Assembly: GCA_031291255.1 (NCBI GenBank)
Contig: JARLJN010000054.1
Location: forward strand, 1-48,795
Length of the DNA stretch: 48,795 nt
Reading direction: 5' to 3'
DNA from: Gammaproteobacteria bacterium
GTDB lineage: Bacteria > Pseudomonadota > Gammaproteobacteria > DSM-16500
In this document: positions 25,001-33,712 of the stretch, piece after piece
Numbering within the stretch: position 1 is the first letter of the stretch
Layout of the letters: every line of letters begins with the position of its first letter
Translations under genes and position numbers: made by a program
Notes under the pieces: generated by a model
The model's database searches: none
What the model saw: the letters and a program-made list of their open reading frames with translations, nothing else
Told to the model about the DNA's origin: nothing

Positions 25001-25513
25001 CTATACTTGTGATGCGGTGGGTGAAGGAAGGTCATGATAATCTGAACCCAAATGAGCAGGATCTGAAGAATTATGCGCTACGCTATCAAAATCAACCAGA
25101 GATTCATTATGTACAGCATGCTTATAAACCGCCGAAGATAATCGGCTAAAAAAATTACAACCTGCATTCGCTATGCTGCAACCCAAGCTCACTTGAGAAT
25201 GTGAAGTAGCCCAAGCGGTTGTTAATGAGGCCAGAGAGCCAACGACAGAACCCGCTGTTATAGCTTTATAGCGTGTTTGCTGTACGCTCACACCCGCACG
25301 GTTATGATTATCAAGGATTTTTAATAATGTGCCTAAGGTATGCAAGGATGCTATGACTTCTGACATCAATGTTAAATTAAAATCATCTTGCATATTTTCA
25401 TCATATTCTTTTTCTCTATCGATATAAGCCGAAATATGGATAAACACACATATTGCGCTCACAGTCACTGATTCAGCGGTAGATAAGGATTTTGCAATAC
25501 GTGACCAGCTCAT
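25001..25513 (-). CDS. Orphan small protein with hydrophobic segments
   Basis: The 170-residue protein has an N-terminal hydrophobic helix at about 15-32 (ESVTVSAICVFIHISAYI), an acidic turn (DREKEYDENMQDD), and moderately hydrophobic Ala/Ser-rich helices at 85-125 (AITAGSVVGSLASLTTAWAT). No motif or family is recognised. It lies on the same strand as the 297- and 647-residue orphans and shares their style of composition, so a common lineage-specific function or origin is possible. A GAGGAG ribosome sequence stands 9 bases before the ATG, which supports it as a real gene. Confidence 0.55.
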   Translation of the reverse strand: MSWSRIAKSLSTAESVTVSAICVFIHISAYIDREKEYDENMQDDFNLTLMSEVIASLHTLGTLLKILDNHNRAGVSVQQTRYKAITAGSVVGSLASLTTAWATSHSQVSLGCSIANAGCNFFSRLSSAVYKHAVHNESLVDFDSVAHNSSDPAHLGSDYHDLPSPTASQV

Positions 25514-25618
25514 AAATTACTCCTCGATGGATTAAACTTATCAAGAAGCATAAAGCTTGCTTAAATAAAATGCAAGGTATTATTAATAATACAGAAAATA
25601 ACCAGAAAAAATCATATC

Positions 25619-25685
25619 ACGTCAAAACCCTCATCCGCCCTTTGGGCACCTTCTCCCACCGCAAAAAGCGCGGCGAGAGAAGGGA
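25619..25685. repeat. Palindromic repeat R3, loop-altered copy
   Basis: CACGTCAAAACCCTCATCCG, CCC and GGGCACCTTCTCCC match the family. The inner hairpin loop is enlarged (CACCGCAAAAAGCGCGGCGA) before GAGAAGGGA, as if a second small palindrome had entered it. It lies between srkA and the 170-residue orphan. Confidence 0.8.
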
Positions 25686-25715
25686 TTTCAGAGTTTAAAA
25701 TCGTAAATGACAACG

Positions 25716-26717
25716 TTATAATAAAGAAAGTTTTAAAAGTACTTTTTCCAGCAACATATCCTGCTCTTTTAAATCTTCTAATAACTCTTGCCAATAAGCC
25801 GAGGTATTAAACCAAGGAAAATTTAGGGGAAAAGCGGGATCTTCCCAACGTTTAGCCAGCCAAGCTGAATAATGTAACAAACGTAAAGTTCTTAAGGCTT
25901 CGATTAAATGAATTTCACGGTAGTTGAAATCATGAAATTCTTCATAACCGTCTAAAATTCTATTTAGCTGTTGGGTCACTTGTTCATCTGTATCACCAGA
26001 CAAAAGCATCCATATATCTTGAATAGCAGGTCCAGTTAAACAATCGTCTAGATCAACGATACGAGGCCCTGTGTCATTCCATAAAACATTACCTGCATGA
26101 CAATCTCCATGCAAACGTAAATAATTAATTTTACCTACATGATGAAAAATCTCTTCTACCTTCATTAATGCACTTGTAACAACTTCGGTAAAATTCATTT
26201 TAAGCGCAGGCGGAATAAAATTATTATCGTTCAAAAATTTGAAAGCGTCATGACCATAGGTTTGCGAATTCAATTCGATACGATGCGTAAAGGGCTTACA
26301 AGCACCTACTGCATGTAAACGTCCTATAAATCTGCCCATCCATTCTAAATTATCTAAGTTATCTAACTCTAATGCTCTGCCCCCCATTCTAGGGAAAACT
26401 GCAAAACGAAAACCTTTAAAATGATGCAGCGTTTCTCCATTAGCAATAGCTAAAGGCGCAACAACAGGAATTTCATGCTCAGCAAGCTCTGCAGAAAAAG
26501 CATGTTCTTCAAGTATGGTTTCATCTGACCAACGGTTAGGACGATAAAATTTAACAATCACAGGAGCACTATCTTCAATACCAATTTGATAGACTCTATT
26601 TTCAAAACTATTTAATGCAAACAAACTTCCTGTGCATTGATACGATACGCTTTCTATAGCGTCTAATATGAGTGTGGGATCTAAATTTGCGTAGGGTGTA
26701 TTAATATTTTGATCCAC
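25716..26717 (-). CDS. srkA: Stress response kinase A (YihE/SrkA)
   Basis: SrkA is a cytoplasmic Ser/Thr kinase of the choline-kinase-like fold that protects E. coli from stress-induced death and acts with the Cpx response. The 333-residue protein has the full length of the family. Visible are the nucleotide-binding N-lobe (SFENRVYQIG, VIVKFYRP), the catalytic loop LHGDCHAGNVLW with Asp205 and Asn210, and the metal-binding VDLDD at 221-225. The start codon is GTG with AAGG upstream. It is embedded among orphan membrane-protein genes on the same strand, 25 bases after the 647-residue gene, and could be co-transcribed with it. In E. coli srkA precedes dsbA; that partner is absent here. Confidence 0.9.
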   Translation of the reverse strand: MDQNINTPYANLDPTLILDAIESVSYQCTGSLFALNSFENRVYQIGIEDSAPVIVKFYRPNRWSDETILEEHAFSAELAEHEIPVVAPLAIANGETLHHFKGFRFAVFPRMGGRALELDNLDNLEWMGRFIGRLHAVGACKPFTHRIELNSQTYGHDAFKFLNDNNFIPPALKMNFTEVVTSALMKVEEIFHHVGKINYLRLHGDCHAGNVLWNDTGPRIVDLDDCLTGPAIQDIWMLLSGDTDEQVTQQLNRILDGYEEFHDFNYREIHLIEALRTLRLLHYSAWLAKRWEDPAFPLNFPWFNTSAYWQELLEDLKEQDMLLEKVLLKLSLL

Positions 26718-26742
26718 AATGAACCTTATAGTGAAGAGACGT

Positions 26743-28686
26743 TTACGGTTGATAGGAAATAGTTAAATCTGAAGTCACTTTAGGCTTTGATTCAGCAGGT
26801 TTAAAAAAACGATTCATTATTCTACTTAAGCAGCCATAGGATGATTTATGTTTAGGCGAATCCTCTTCTCCTTCAAGCAAGGGAATATCTTTTTTATTTT
26901 CAATCTCATCTAAATTTAATTTTAATGCTGGACGAGAATTATGCTTAGGAGAAAATAAATTATTTCTATTATTTTCTTCATGATCTTGCGTGCTAGTTAT
27001 AGCATTAATTTTATTTTTACAATATTTAATGAGTGCATCAAACTCAAAAATTCCTTCGCTTAGCAAATAAAAAGTGGCTGCAGTCACACTGACTGTTAAC
27101 CAGTATGGCGCTATGAAAGCACTTTGGGCTCTACGCCAAAACGCTGGATCACAATCAACAACTTTATGTAACAAGTTATAAAAATATAAACTAATGGCTC
27201 CATAAGATGGACAAGCTTCATGAATTGTTATTGGAATAGTTGTTCCTCTTAAATCGATGTTTTTAACAAGACCTTCTTTCAACATATTATCTTCAAATTC
27301 GCGCGACATAATAAATGCGGGTATACCTACTATCAAAGTGCCTATCATAGCAGCAGCGCTATTCCTAGAATTGATGGATTGGAATTTTTGCAGCATTTTT
27401 TTAGCGGTTTCTCTGCTGATTAACGGTTCCTTAAAGCATTTTTCTGATATAGCCCAGAAAAACGAACTGAGTAATTTTGATGATATATACAAGGGGTAGA
27501 ATGTTAAAAATTCTAAAATTACGATAACACCCGATACTGTCATACTCTTTTCTGCTGTCGTGCAGTCAGAATTGCCATTATGCGAATTGAGTGATGTAAA
27601 AAAAGAAGGAAATGTTTCACAATTTGTTTCTAACGCAAATCGATCAACAAGATTCACAGCCCTGTAAGTCGCATAAACTGCAGCAAAAATTAAAAATCTT
27701 GAAACAACCTCTTCAATAAGATCTTTATACAACCATCGTTCTTTATCATTAGACCATTTTTCAAAAGGCGCATGAAGTTTGTAAATGAATTCTCGAAATG
27801 TTTTAAATGGAATACTGAGTACTCTTGCAGTTGTTGCCAGTGTATGCAAAGACAACCACGTGACTGAGACTATGTCCCATAAATATGTGATAGCCGACAT
27901 AGCACTATACTGTTCCAGCACTTTGCATTTATCTGAAAAATACGAAAGAAAAGGTGAAATATCACATTGCCAATCTTCCTTAAAATCATTGGTCGCATTA
28001 TACATAACAATAAAACCAGGAATGAAAGCAAGCATGGTAATAGGGTTAATGTATTTGCTTACCTCTGTATTATACCACTCTAATTTTTCATAAAAAGAAA
28101 GTGGGTGATCTAAAATTGCTGAGAGATTCTCGGTTTTGCCATGCTGAACAATAGCAGCAGTTAATTCATTTAATTTATCACGCTTTATCGATAACATTTT
28201 AATGCGCATTAAATCGGAATACTTTTTTATATTAAGCGTGTTAATTAATGTATTGGATTCTTTTCTCACGTCATAATATTTTTTTATATGGTAAGGAATC
28301 GAAAAAGTTAGCATTGCTATACTTGATAATACCAATGTCGTTGTTAGCGCTGACGCTTCTGCATTCGCTGTCGCTAAATCATAGGCTAACGCTTGCTTTA
28401 TTTTGGGAGAAAAAAGATAGTAAGGATTTGAAATTAAATTCTCTTCTACTTCTTTCTTGGCCTGAAAAAAAATAGGGATAGCGTTAGCAAATAAAAAAGG
28501 CAGCAGCAAACTATTCGTTGTTGCTATAGTTGATTTTATTTTTTGAATGTATGTTTTTGAATGCGCTTCAAGCAGTGCAATAAATTCTTCTGTACTTAAC
28601 TCATGTTCTTCATGTTGATTTTCTAATGCAGAATCTACATCAATATCAATATGTTCTGAAATTGCATTGTCATGATTATTATTCAC
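26743..28686 (-). CDS. Large orphan multi-pass membrane protein
   Basis: The 647-residue protein is not recognised. The first 50 residues are acidic and cytosolic in character (EHIDIDVDSALENQHEEHEL). Hydrophobic helices appear near 60-75, 115-135, 215-232, 265-285, 335-355, 380-410, 445-465 and 525-545. The last ~100 residues are polar and charged and end with KPKVTSDLTISYQP. There is no signal peptide and no transporter motif. Several cysteines lie in loops between helices (CETFPSFFTS, CTTAEKS, CPSYG, CDPAFWRR). Size, topology and acidic N-terminus are like orphan membrane effectors of intracellular bacteria, but export is unproven. It stands immediately upstream of srkA. Confidence 0.65.
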   Translation of the reverse strand: MNNNHDNAISEHIDIDVDSALENQHEEHELSTEEFIALLEAHSKTYIQKIKSTIATTNSLLLPFLFANAIPIFFQAKKEVEENLISNPYYLFSPKIKQALAYDLATANAEASALTTTLVLSSIAMLTFSIPYHIKKYYDVRKESNTLINTLNIKKYSDLMRIKMLSIKRDKLNELTAAIVQHGKTENLSAILDHPLSFYEKLEWYNTEVSKYINPITMLAFIPGFIVMYNATNDFKEDWQCDISPFLSYFSDKCKVLEQYSAMSAITYLWDIVSVTWLSLHTLATTARVLSIPFKTFREFIYKLHAPFEKWSNDKERWLYKDLIEEVVSRFLIFAAVYATYRAVNLVDRFALETNCETFPSFFTSLNSHNGNSDCTTAEKSMTVSGVIVILEFLTFYPLYISSKLLSSFFWAISEKCFKEPLISRETAKKMLQKFQSINSRNSAAAMIGTLIVGIPAFIMSREFEDNMLKEGLVKNIDLRGTTIPITIHEACPSYGAISLYFYNLLHKVVDCDPAFWRRAQSAFIAPYWLTVSVTAATFYLLSEGIFEFDALIKYCKNKINAITSTQDHEENNRNNLFSPKHNSRPALKLNLDEIENKKDIPLLEGEEDSPKHKSSYGCLSRIMNRFFKPAESKPKVTSDLTISYQP

Positions 28687-28773
28687 AGATTCATTCCTGC
28701 CTTGCCATTCTATGGCTTATTATTTTGAGTTATTTGCCTCTGTGTTAGTAGAGGCAAAACATGAATAAAGGTA

Positions 28774-29208
28774 TTAAGGGTTATGTGATTTGATTGAAGA
28801 ACTGACAGCCGTATTATCAACTGCAGCGGCAGGCATAGTTTTTTTTGAAGTCCATTTCATGCAATCAAAAAAGGCTTTTTTAAATTGCAAAGCCATTTTC
28901 ATGACAGGCTGTTGTTCAGCGTTTTTCTCCATCACTTCACACTCTTGCACTGCATCATCAAGATTCGATGCCATGTGATTTACCCTCAATTTTAACGCAG
29001 CGTTTTCTTTTGAAAGCTGACTGTGAGATATTTTTAACGCATTTAATTCATTTGTAATTTTTTGATTTTGTTGTTCCGCGACGTCTAATTTCTTTTTCAG
29101 CAGCTTATTTTCTTCATCAAGCTCTGCAACTAATGCATCTATATCTTCTGGATCAACTGAAGATTCTATTTCAATAGTATGATCAATCGCCTCTTTTTCT
29201 TCTTCCAT
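28774..29208 (-). CDS. Small coiled-coil protein
   Basis: I place the start at the ATG at 29208 (MEEEKEA), which has GGAG 8 bases upstream and gives 144 residues. A longer reading would overlap the neighbouring DUF2147 gene. Residues 20-90 form an obvious heptad coiled coil (LVAELDEENKLLKKKLDVAE, LSKENAALKLRVNHMA), preceded by an acidic head and followed by a Lys/Ala-rich tail with AFFDCMKWTSKKT. No membrane segment or known family. Similar short coiled-coil proteins serve as scaffolds or chaperones, but nothing here proves a role. It is followed on the same strand by the orphan membrane gene. Confidence 0.65.
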   Translation of the reverse strand: MEEEKEAIDHTIEIESSVDPEDIDALVAELDEENKLLKKKLDVAEQQNQKITNELNALKISHSQLSKENAALKLRVNHMASNLDDAVQECEVMEKNAEQQPVMKMALQFKKAFFDCMKWTSKKTMPAAAVDNTAVSSSIKSHNP

Positions 29209-29251
29209 ATTTAACACTCCAATAATATTAATTGATTTTTGAGGTCTGTGA

Positions 29252-29701
29252 CTAGCCGCTGTTTGCACGTATCCATATTTGGGTGCGGCCTAGCAATGAA
29301 AATCCAATATAGCCGCGAACTTTTAATTTCTTGCCGTCATCCATCACTTGCATGAAGCATTTATAATACTTTCCATTGCGAGGATCTAAAATTCTACCCC
29401 CATCCCACTGGTTATCTTTTTCTTTGAGCCCAGTGAGTACAATCATTCCGAGTATAGGTTGATTATGCTTTTCATCCGTACATGCACTGCATATTTTCAG
29501 AGGTATTTCACCCGGTGTAGGGAATGTTTTAATAATTTTCCCTACTAAAGCATGGTCAGAATTCTCTGTAATTTTAATAATACTTTTTTGTTTGCCTGTT
29601 ACGTCATCTATGGTGATCCAAGAACCAACTGGGCTGGCAGCATTGTGAGCTTGGATTATCGTACTTAAACTTAAACTTAATAATATTAAAATTAAACGCA
29701 T
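29252..29701 (-). CDS. DUF2147 exported protein
   Basis: The 149-residue precursor has a signal peptide (MRLILILLSLSLSTIIQA, cleavage after about residue 18). The mature protein matches the DUF2147 pattern: SPVGSWITIDDVTGKQKS at the start, WDGGRILDPRNGKYYKC in the middle and LKVRGYIGFSLLGRTQIW at the end. Members are periplasmic lipocalin-like small barrels of unknown role, frequent in Proteobacteria. Two cysteines (CSAC) are present. It follows adk by 17 bases on the same strand and is probably co-transcribed. Confidence 0.85.
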   Translation of the reverse strand: MRLILILLSLSLSTIIQAHNAASPVGSWITIDDVTGKQKSIIKITENSDHALVGKIIKTFPTPGEIPLKICSACTDEKHNQPILGMIVLTGLKEKDNQWDGGRILDPRNGKYYKCFMQVMDDGKKLKVRGYIGFSLLGRTQIWIRANSG

Positions 29702-29718
29702 AATACATCCTTGTATGA

Positions 29719-30384
29719 TTATACAGTACGGGCGATATTGTTATCTTGAATGGAAATGAAAATTTTCTCGCGAATTTCTTCTGGCGTTCCAACGCCTTCT
29801 ACATGAATATAGCGAGGACCTTCAGAGCTAGCATTACTATAATATTTGATTAAAGGTTCTGTTTGCTGGTGATAAATGGCTATGCGTTTTTTAACTGTCT
29901 CTTCATGATCGTCTGGCCTTTGTATCAATGGTTCGCCAGTGACATCATCATGATCTAATTTTTGGGGTGGGCTATAAAGATTGTGATAGATACGGCCTGA
30001 AGCAGGATGAATTCTACGTCCACTTAAACGTTTAATCAGCTCATCTTCTGGAACATAAATTTCAATGACATAATCTAAATGAATATCATTTTCGCGCAAA
30101 GCTTCAGCTTGTGGAATAGTGCGAGGAAAGCCATCTAACAAAAATCCGCGTGCACAATCGGGCTGCTGAATACGTTCTTTCACTAAACGAATCATAATGT
30201 CATCTGAAACTAACCGGCCTTCATCAACAATTTTTTTAACTTCGAGACCTAAAGGCGTTCCCGCTTTTATTGCGGCACGTAACATGTCACCAGTAGAGAC
30301 TTGAGGGATATGGAATTTTTCTTTAATGAATGCTGCTTGAGTGCCTTTGCCAGCACCTGGACTTCCGAGTAAAACTAAACGCAT
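29719..30384 (-). CDS. adk: Adenylate kinase
   Basis: Adenylate kinase interconverts ATP + AMP and 2 ADP in the cytoplasm. The start at MRLVLLG (30384) is supported by GGGGAAAG at ribosome-site distance, giving 221 residues. Signatures are the P-loop [10 protein letters not shown] at 7-16, [16 protein letters not shown] and the long lid region ([33 protein letters not shown]) of the zinc-free bacterial type. All catalytic Arg residues of the family appear in place ([18 protein letters not shown]). Downstream is the DUF2147 gene. Confidence 0.96.
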   Translation of the reverse strand: MRLVLLGSPGAGKGTQAAFIKEKFHIPQVSTGDMLRAAIKAGTPLGLEVKKIVDEGRLVSDDIMIRLVKERIQQPDCARGFLLDGFPRTIPQAEALRENDIHLDYVIEIYVPEDELIKRLSGRRIHPASGRIYHNLYSPPQKLDHDDVTGEPLIQRPDDHEETVKKRIAIYHQQTEPLIKYYSNASSEGPRYIHVEGVGTPEEIREKIFISIQDNNIARTV

Positions 30385-30454
30385 GAAACTTTCCCCATTT
30401 ATCAATACGGATTTATTTTAGTTTATAACCTAGGGAAAAGACCAGAGAATTATA

Positions 30455-30537
30455 GTAGCCCGGACTAAGCGCAGCGAGTCCGGGAAAGATATGGCAATCC
30501 TCGCGGACACGGCGCTGTGCGCCTTTGTCCACGCTAC
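30455..30537. repeat. Hybrid repeat: R1-like arm plus R2 module B
   Basis: GTAGCCCGGACTAAGCGCAG and CGAGTCCGGG resemble an R1 or R2-A unit, then ATGGCAATCC links to CGCGGACACGGCGC and GCGCCTTTGTCCACGCTAC, which is module B reversed. It stands between the 183-residue gene stop and adk. Mixed modules suggest that families R1 and R2 recombine. Confidence 0.75.
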
Positions 30538-30543
30538 AACACC

Positions 30544-31095
30544 TTAGCGGAAACTCCTCACATTGAAGGGGGTAGCTTGAGTATACTGTTTTAAAGCCTT
30601 TAAAGCCCTCTGGCTGCCCGTTTCATTCCATAGCTCATAGGCTTGCAGGGGTAATAAATCCGTGTGCTGATCTGAATACATGCGTACGGACTGTAAAACG
30701 TCCATCATGGCAATAAATTGGTCTGAAAGTGCGCAAAATAAATCATCACTTTTGTGTGAAATTGTGGCATAAGCTGTGCGCCCAATATTGGTAAAGTAAC
30801 TAATTTTAACCAGTCTTTTTTCAGCTATACCGGGGAAAAATCCAGAGAGCAACAAACAATTATCACCTACATCTTGTAAGGCAAGCTCCCGTTCTTTTCT
30901 ATTACATTCAAGGGCTTGTAAAAATTTAGGGGCCATTAAGTTTTGAGCTAATTCGGGTTTGGTTGTATAGCGGACCAAGAGCAGGACCAAATAAGCTTCA
31001 AGCTCCTCCTGTAACGCCACATGACAGGTGCTTTCTGCTTCGTGAATAACTTCCTGCCACAAGCTAACAGGTGTTGCACTGAGTAATAGTTTCAT
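30544..31095 (-). CDS. Conserved-looking hypothetical protein divergent from lpxH
   Basis: The 183-residue soluble protein is predicted mostly helical, with HVALQEELEAYLVLLLVRYT near the N-terminus and FCALSDQFIAMMDVLQSVRM later, and a basic C-terminus (ATPFNVRSFR). I recognise no domain. Composition and codon use look like those of the housekeeping genes around it, so a conserved gammaproteobacterial protein of unknown role is likely. It is transcribed divergently from lpxH over a 117-base AT-rich region that should hold promoters for both. No signal peptide or membrane helix. Confidence 0.7.
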   Translation of the reverse strand: MKLLLSATPVSLWQEVIHEAESTCHVALQEELEAYLVLLLVRYTTKPELAQNLMAPKFLQALECNRKERELALQDVGDNCLLLSGFFPGIAEKRLVKISYFTNIGRTAYATISHKSDDLFCALSDQFIAMMDVLQSVRMYSDQHTDLLPLQAYELWNETGSQRALKALKQYTQATPFNVRSFR

Positions 31096-31212
31096 GACAC
31101 TCTTTCCCTCTATAATGTTAGGAAATAATCATGCTCCTTATAGTTTAGTATAGTTCATAAGTTCAATTAGTTAATAATTTAACCCTATTTATTTACTTAA
31201 AGCGTGTACTCA

Positions 31213-31932
31213 ATGACCATTTTATTTATATCTGATCTACATCTTGAAGAAAGCCGGCCGGACATCGCCAACATTTTTTTAACATTTCTGGCTCACGAGG
31301 CAAAACAAGCTAACGCTCTGTATATACTAGGAGATTTTTTCGAAACTTGGATAGGAGATGATGACTTATCCCCTTTCAATTTGAGCATAATTAATGCGTT
31401 AAAGAATGCTGTGACCGGGGGGTTGCCCATTTATATCATGCAGGGAAACAGAGACTTCCTGCTCAATAAAAAATTCATGCACTTATCCGGCTGTACCTTA
31501 CTCCCCGATGAGCACGTAATCGATTTGTATGGCACCCCTACTCTTTTAATGCATGGAGATACACTCTGTACCGCAGATATTGCTTATCTTAACGCTCGAA
31601 AAAAATATAAAATGTGGATAGTTCAAAAATTAATTTTGCTGAAATCCTTAGAAAAAAGACGTGCAATGGCTGCAAGAATGCGAGCAGCCAGCAAAGCTCG
31701 TACTAAGACAGTTGATACTGCGATTATGGATGTGACTCAAGCAGAAGTTGAGCGCGTCATGAAAAAACATTCCGTACAGCATCTCATACATGGGCATACG
31801 CACAGACTTGCAGTACATGAATTTTTACTAGAGGGAAAGCCAGCGACACGAACCGTGCTGGGCCCCTGGCATGAGCATGGAAGCGTTCTAGTTTGTGATG
31901 ATAAAGGACAACAAAATTTTATGATTTTGTGA
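31213..31932 (+). CDS. lpxH: UDP-2,3-diacylglucosamine diphosphatase
   Basis: LpxH hydrolyses UDP-2,3-diacylglucosamine to lipid X and UMP in lipid A synthesis, at the inner face of the membrane. The 239-residue protein shows all metallophosphoesterase motifs: DLH (Asp8, His10), GDFFETWIGDD, GNRDFL, MHGD and HGHTHR. The motif order and length match LpxH rather than LpxI. I start at the ATG at 31213 because MTILFISDLH is the family's usual beginning; a GTG three codons upstream is possible. The ribosome site is weak. The pilin gene runs convergently, 15 bases away. Confidence 0.95.
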   Translation: MTILFISDLHLEESRPDIANIFLTFLAHEAKQANALYILGDFFETWIGDDDLSPFNLSIINALKNAVTGGLPIYIMQGNRDFLLNKKFMHLSGCTLLPDEHVIDLYGTPTLLMHGDTLCTADIAYLNARKKYKMWIVQKLILLKSLEKRRAMAARMRAASKARTKTVDTAIMDVTQAEVERVMKKHSVQHLIHGHTHRLAVHEFLLEGKPATRTVLGPWHEHGSVLVCDDKGQQNFMIL

Positions 31933-31946
31933 CGCGTCTATAATCC

Positions 31947-32369
31947 TTATTTCACATACCCTTTTGTGACACCGCCACCGCTCGCTGTCCAGACTAATTT
32001 AGCATTCACAATAGTAGGAGTAAGAATATACGTATCAGCTCTTACTATTCCATGAGTTATTGCGGGTGTGACTGTGATCACACCATTAGTCGTTCTAATA
32101 CGACGTATAGTACTGGTTGCGGTTGTTGTGTTGGACGGTACTTGATTACTACCGCCACTGCATCCTGTTAATGTAAGTGTATATTGATAACATAAAGTGA
32201 CACCCAATTTATAAGGTTCAGCAGCAAGTACAATTTCCGTATAATAGGCTCTAATGCTGTAGTTGATATAAGTAGGAATAGCAATAGCAGCAGAAATAGC
32301 AACGATAGCCAATGCGATCATCAGCTCAATTAAAGTAAATCCTCGCATGGATCGTAAACGACCTTGCAT
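31947..32369 (-). CDS. pilA: Type IV pilin-like protein
   Basis: The protein has a prepilin leader ending in RG followed by FTLIELMIALAIVAISAAIA, with Glu at position 5 of the mature form, the hallmark of type IV pilins and pseudopilins cleaved by PilD. The mature part is about 126 residues, Thr-rich and beta-like, with two cysteines (LCYQYTLTLTGCSGG) that may form a disulfide. I use the ATG at 32369 (MQGRLRSMRGF). Starts at 32396 and 32348 are possible and ribosome sites do not decide. It stands alone without other pil genes, as is common for the major pilin. A role in pili, competence or a secretion pseudopilus is open. Confidence 0.8.
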   Translation of the reverse strand: MQGRLRSMRGFTLIELMIALAIVAISAAIAIPTYINYSIRAYYTEIVLAAEPYKLGVTLCYQYTLTLTGCSGGSNQVPSNTTTATSTIRRIRTTNGVITVTPAITHGIVRADTYILTPTIVNAKLVWTASGGGVTKGYVK

Positions 32370-32480
32370 AAATAACCCATAGATCAAAAAGATCATAGCT
32401 AAGATACTATATTATTACAGGGAAAAAAGAAGTGTTAGCGCTTTTGTAAAAGCTTACACCTAGTGCTCTGAGTGATAACA

Positions 32481-32897
32481 CTATTCGCCTTGCAGTGTCA
32501 CTGTGATTTTTCTGTCGTGAGCTTTCAATCTATGTTCCCATAAATAAATACCTTGCCAACGACCTAGATCAAGTTTTTTTTGGGTGATAGGAATACTCAA
32601 AGAACTTTGAGTCATGATACTACGTACATGCGCAGACATATCATCAGGCCCTTCTGCAACATGCTCAAACAGCATGTGTCCATCAGAGATGAGATGTCCA
32701 AAAAAACGCTCTAAATCATGCTGTACAGTAATGTCGTCATTTTCACAAATAACAATAGAAGCGCTGGTATGATGAAGAAAAACATTGCAAATACCGATGC
32801 TAATTTCTGATTGTTTGACTATCTCAGCAACCTCTTTAGTAACCTCTATCATTCCCCTTCCCGGGGTTTGAATTTTAAAAGATTGCTGAATAATCAT
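32481..32897 (-). CDS. yjbQ: YjbQ family protein
   Basis: The 138-residue protein matches UPF0047/YjbQ throughout: ICNVFLHHTSASIVICEND, the acidic DDITVQHDLERFF, and LGRWQGIYLWEHR near the end. Members form trimers with a conserved His-rich pocket and have weak thiamine-phosphate synthase activity; the physiological role is unclear. A GAGG ribosome site precedes the ATG, and the gene starts 10 bases after the SPOR-domain gene, so they are co-transcribed. Confidence 0.92.
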   Translation of the reverse strand: MIIQQSFKIQTPGRGMIEVTKEVAEIVKQSEISIGICNVFLHHTSASIVICENDDITVQHDLERFFGHLISDGHMLFEHVAEGPDDMSAHVRSIMTQSSLSIPITQKKLDLGRWQGIYLWEHRLKAHDRKITVTLQGE

Positions 32898-32907
32898 GAG
32901 TGAGCCT

Positions 32908-33672
32908 CTATATTTCCAGAGGTTTATACGTCAGAACAAGACCTTCTAATTTGATATCTTCTTTGATTTTAGTCGCAAGATTTGCAGCAGCAACTTTCTT
33001 CAATTCTGGACCTACATAAACACGCACTTGATTGTTACTCTTAGTTTCATAGGTAAATGCTTTATATCCTTTAGAGCGCAATGCATTCGTTAAACGTGCT
33101 GCATTATTTTTATTTCTAAAACTACCCATTTGAACCACCCAAGCTGGATTTTTCAGAGCAGCTAAATTAACGGATTTTTTCTCGCCGGCAGTTGCTTTCA
33201 CAGCTTCTGCACTTTTAGTGTCTTTAGCTAAAACAGTTTTAGCTTCTGATTTAGCTTCTGGTTTAGCATTTTTAGCTAAAACAGCTTGAGCTTCTGGTTT
33301 AGCATCTAGCGATGAAGGTATTACTTTAGCGACGGCATCAGGTTTTTTGTTTGCGGCGCTTGGAATGGCTTGCTCAGCTGTAGTGATAACTGCTGGCTGA
33401 GTTTCATTTGCGCTAACAAGAGCTGGAAGATTTTTATCTGCAGCCATAATATCTTTAACGATTTTATAAGATTGAGACTCTGGCATAACAGGGCTTTCGT
33501 TGCTTGCTACAGTAGTTGTATTTTCTGTGGAAGCAGGGAAAGCTGGAGCTTGAATCGAAGCAGATGAAATAAGCGATTTATTAGTACCGCTATTAAATAA
33601 TGGTAGCAATATAACAACTAGAGCAACAATGATTAGGGACCCAGCTATTCTACGCGATACTTTCTTTTCCAT
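32908..33672 (-). CDS. dedD: SPOR-domain cell-division protein (DedD-like)
   Basis: The 254-residue bitopic protein has a short basic cytoplasmic tail, one membrane helix at about 10-26 (AGSLIIVALVVILLPLF), a long Ala/Lys/Glu-rich periplasmic linker with repeated AKPEA and VLAKxxK motifs (120-165), and a C-terminal SPOR domain at 175-254 (PAWVVQMGSFRNKNNAARLT, VRVYVGP). SPOR domains bind denuded septal peptidoglycan. Position after accD is the same as dedD in many gammaproteobacteria, though folC is missing between them. An AAGGAAA ribosome site is present. Confidence 0.88.
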   Translation of the reverse strand: MEKKVSRRIAGSLIIVALVVILLPLFNSGTNKSLISSASIQAPAFPASTENTTTVASNESPVMPESQSYKIVKDIMAADKNLPALVSANETQPAVITTAEQAIPSAANKKPDAVAKVIPSSLDAKPEAQAVLAKNAKPEAKSEAKTVLAKDTKSAEAVKATAGEKKSVNLAALKNPAWVVQMGSFRNKNNAARLTNALRSKGYKAFTYETKSNNQVRVYVGPELKKVAAANLATKIKEDIKLEGLVLTYKPLEI

Positions 33673-33712
33673 AAGATATTTCCTTAAAGATTATTACAAT
33701 AGGTTATTAAAA

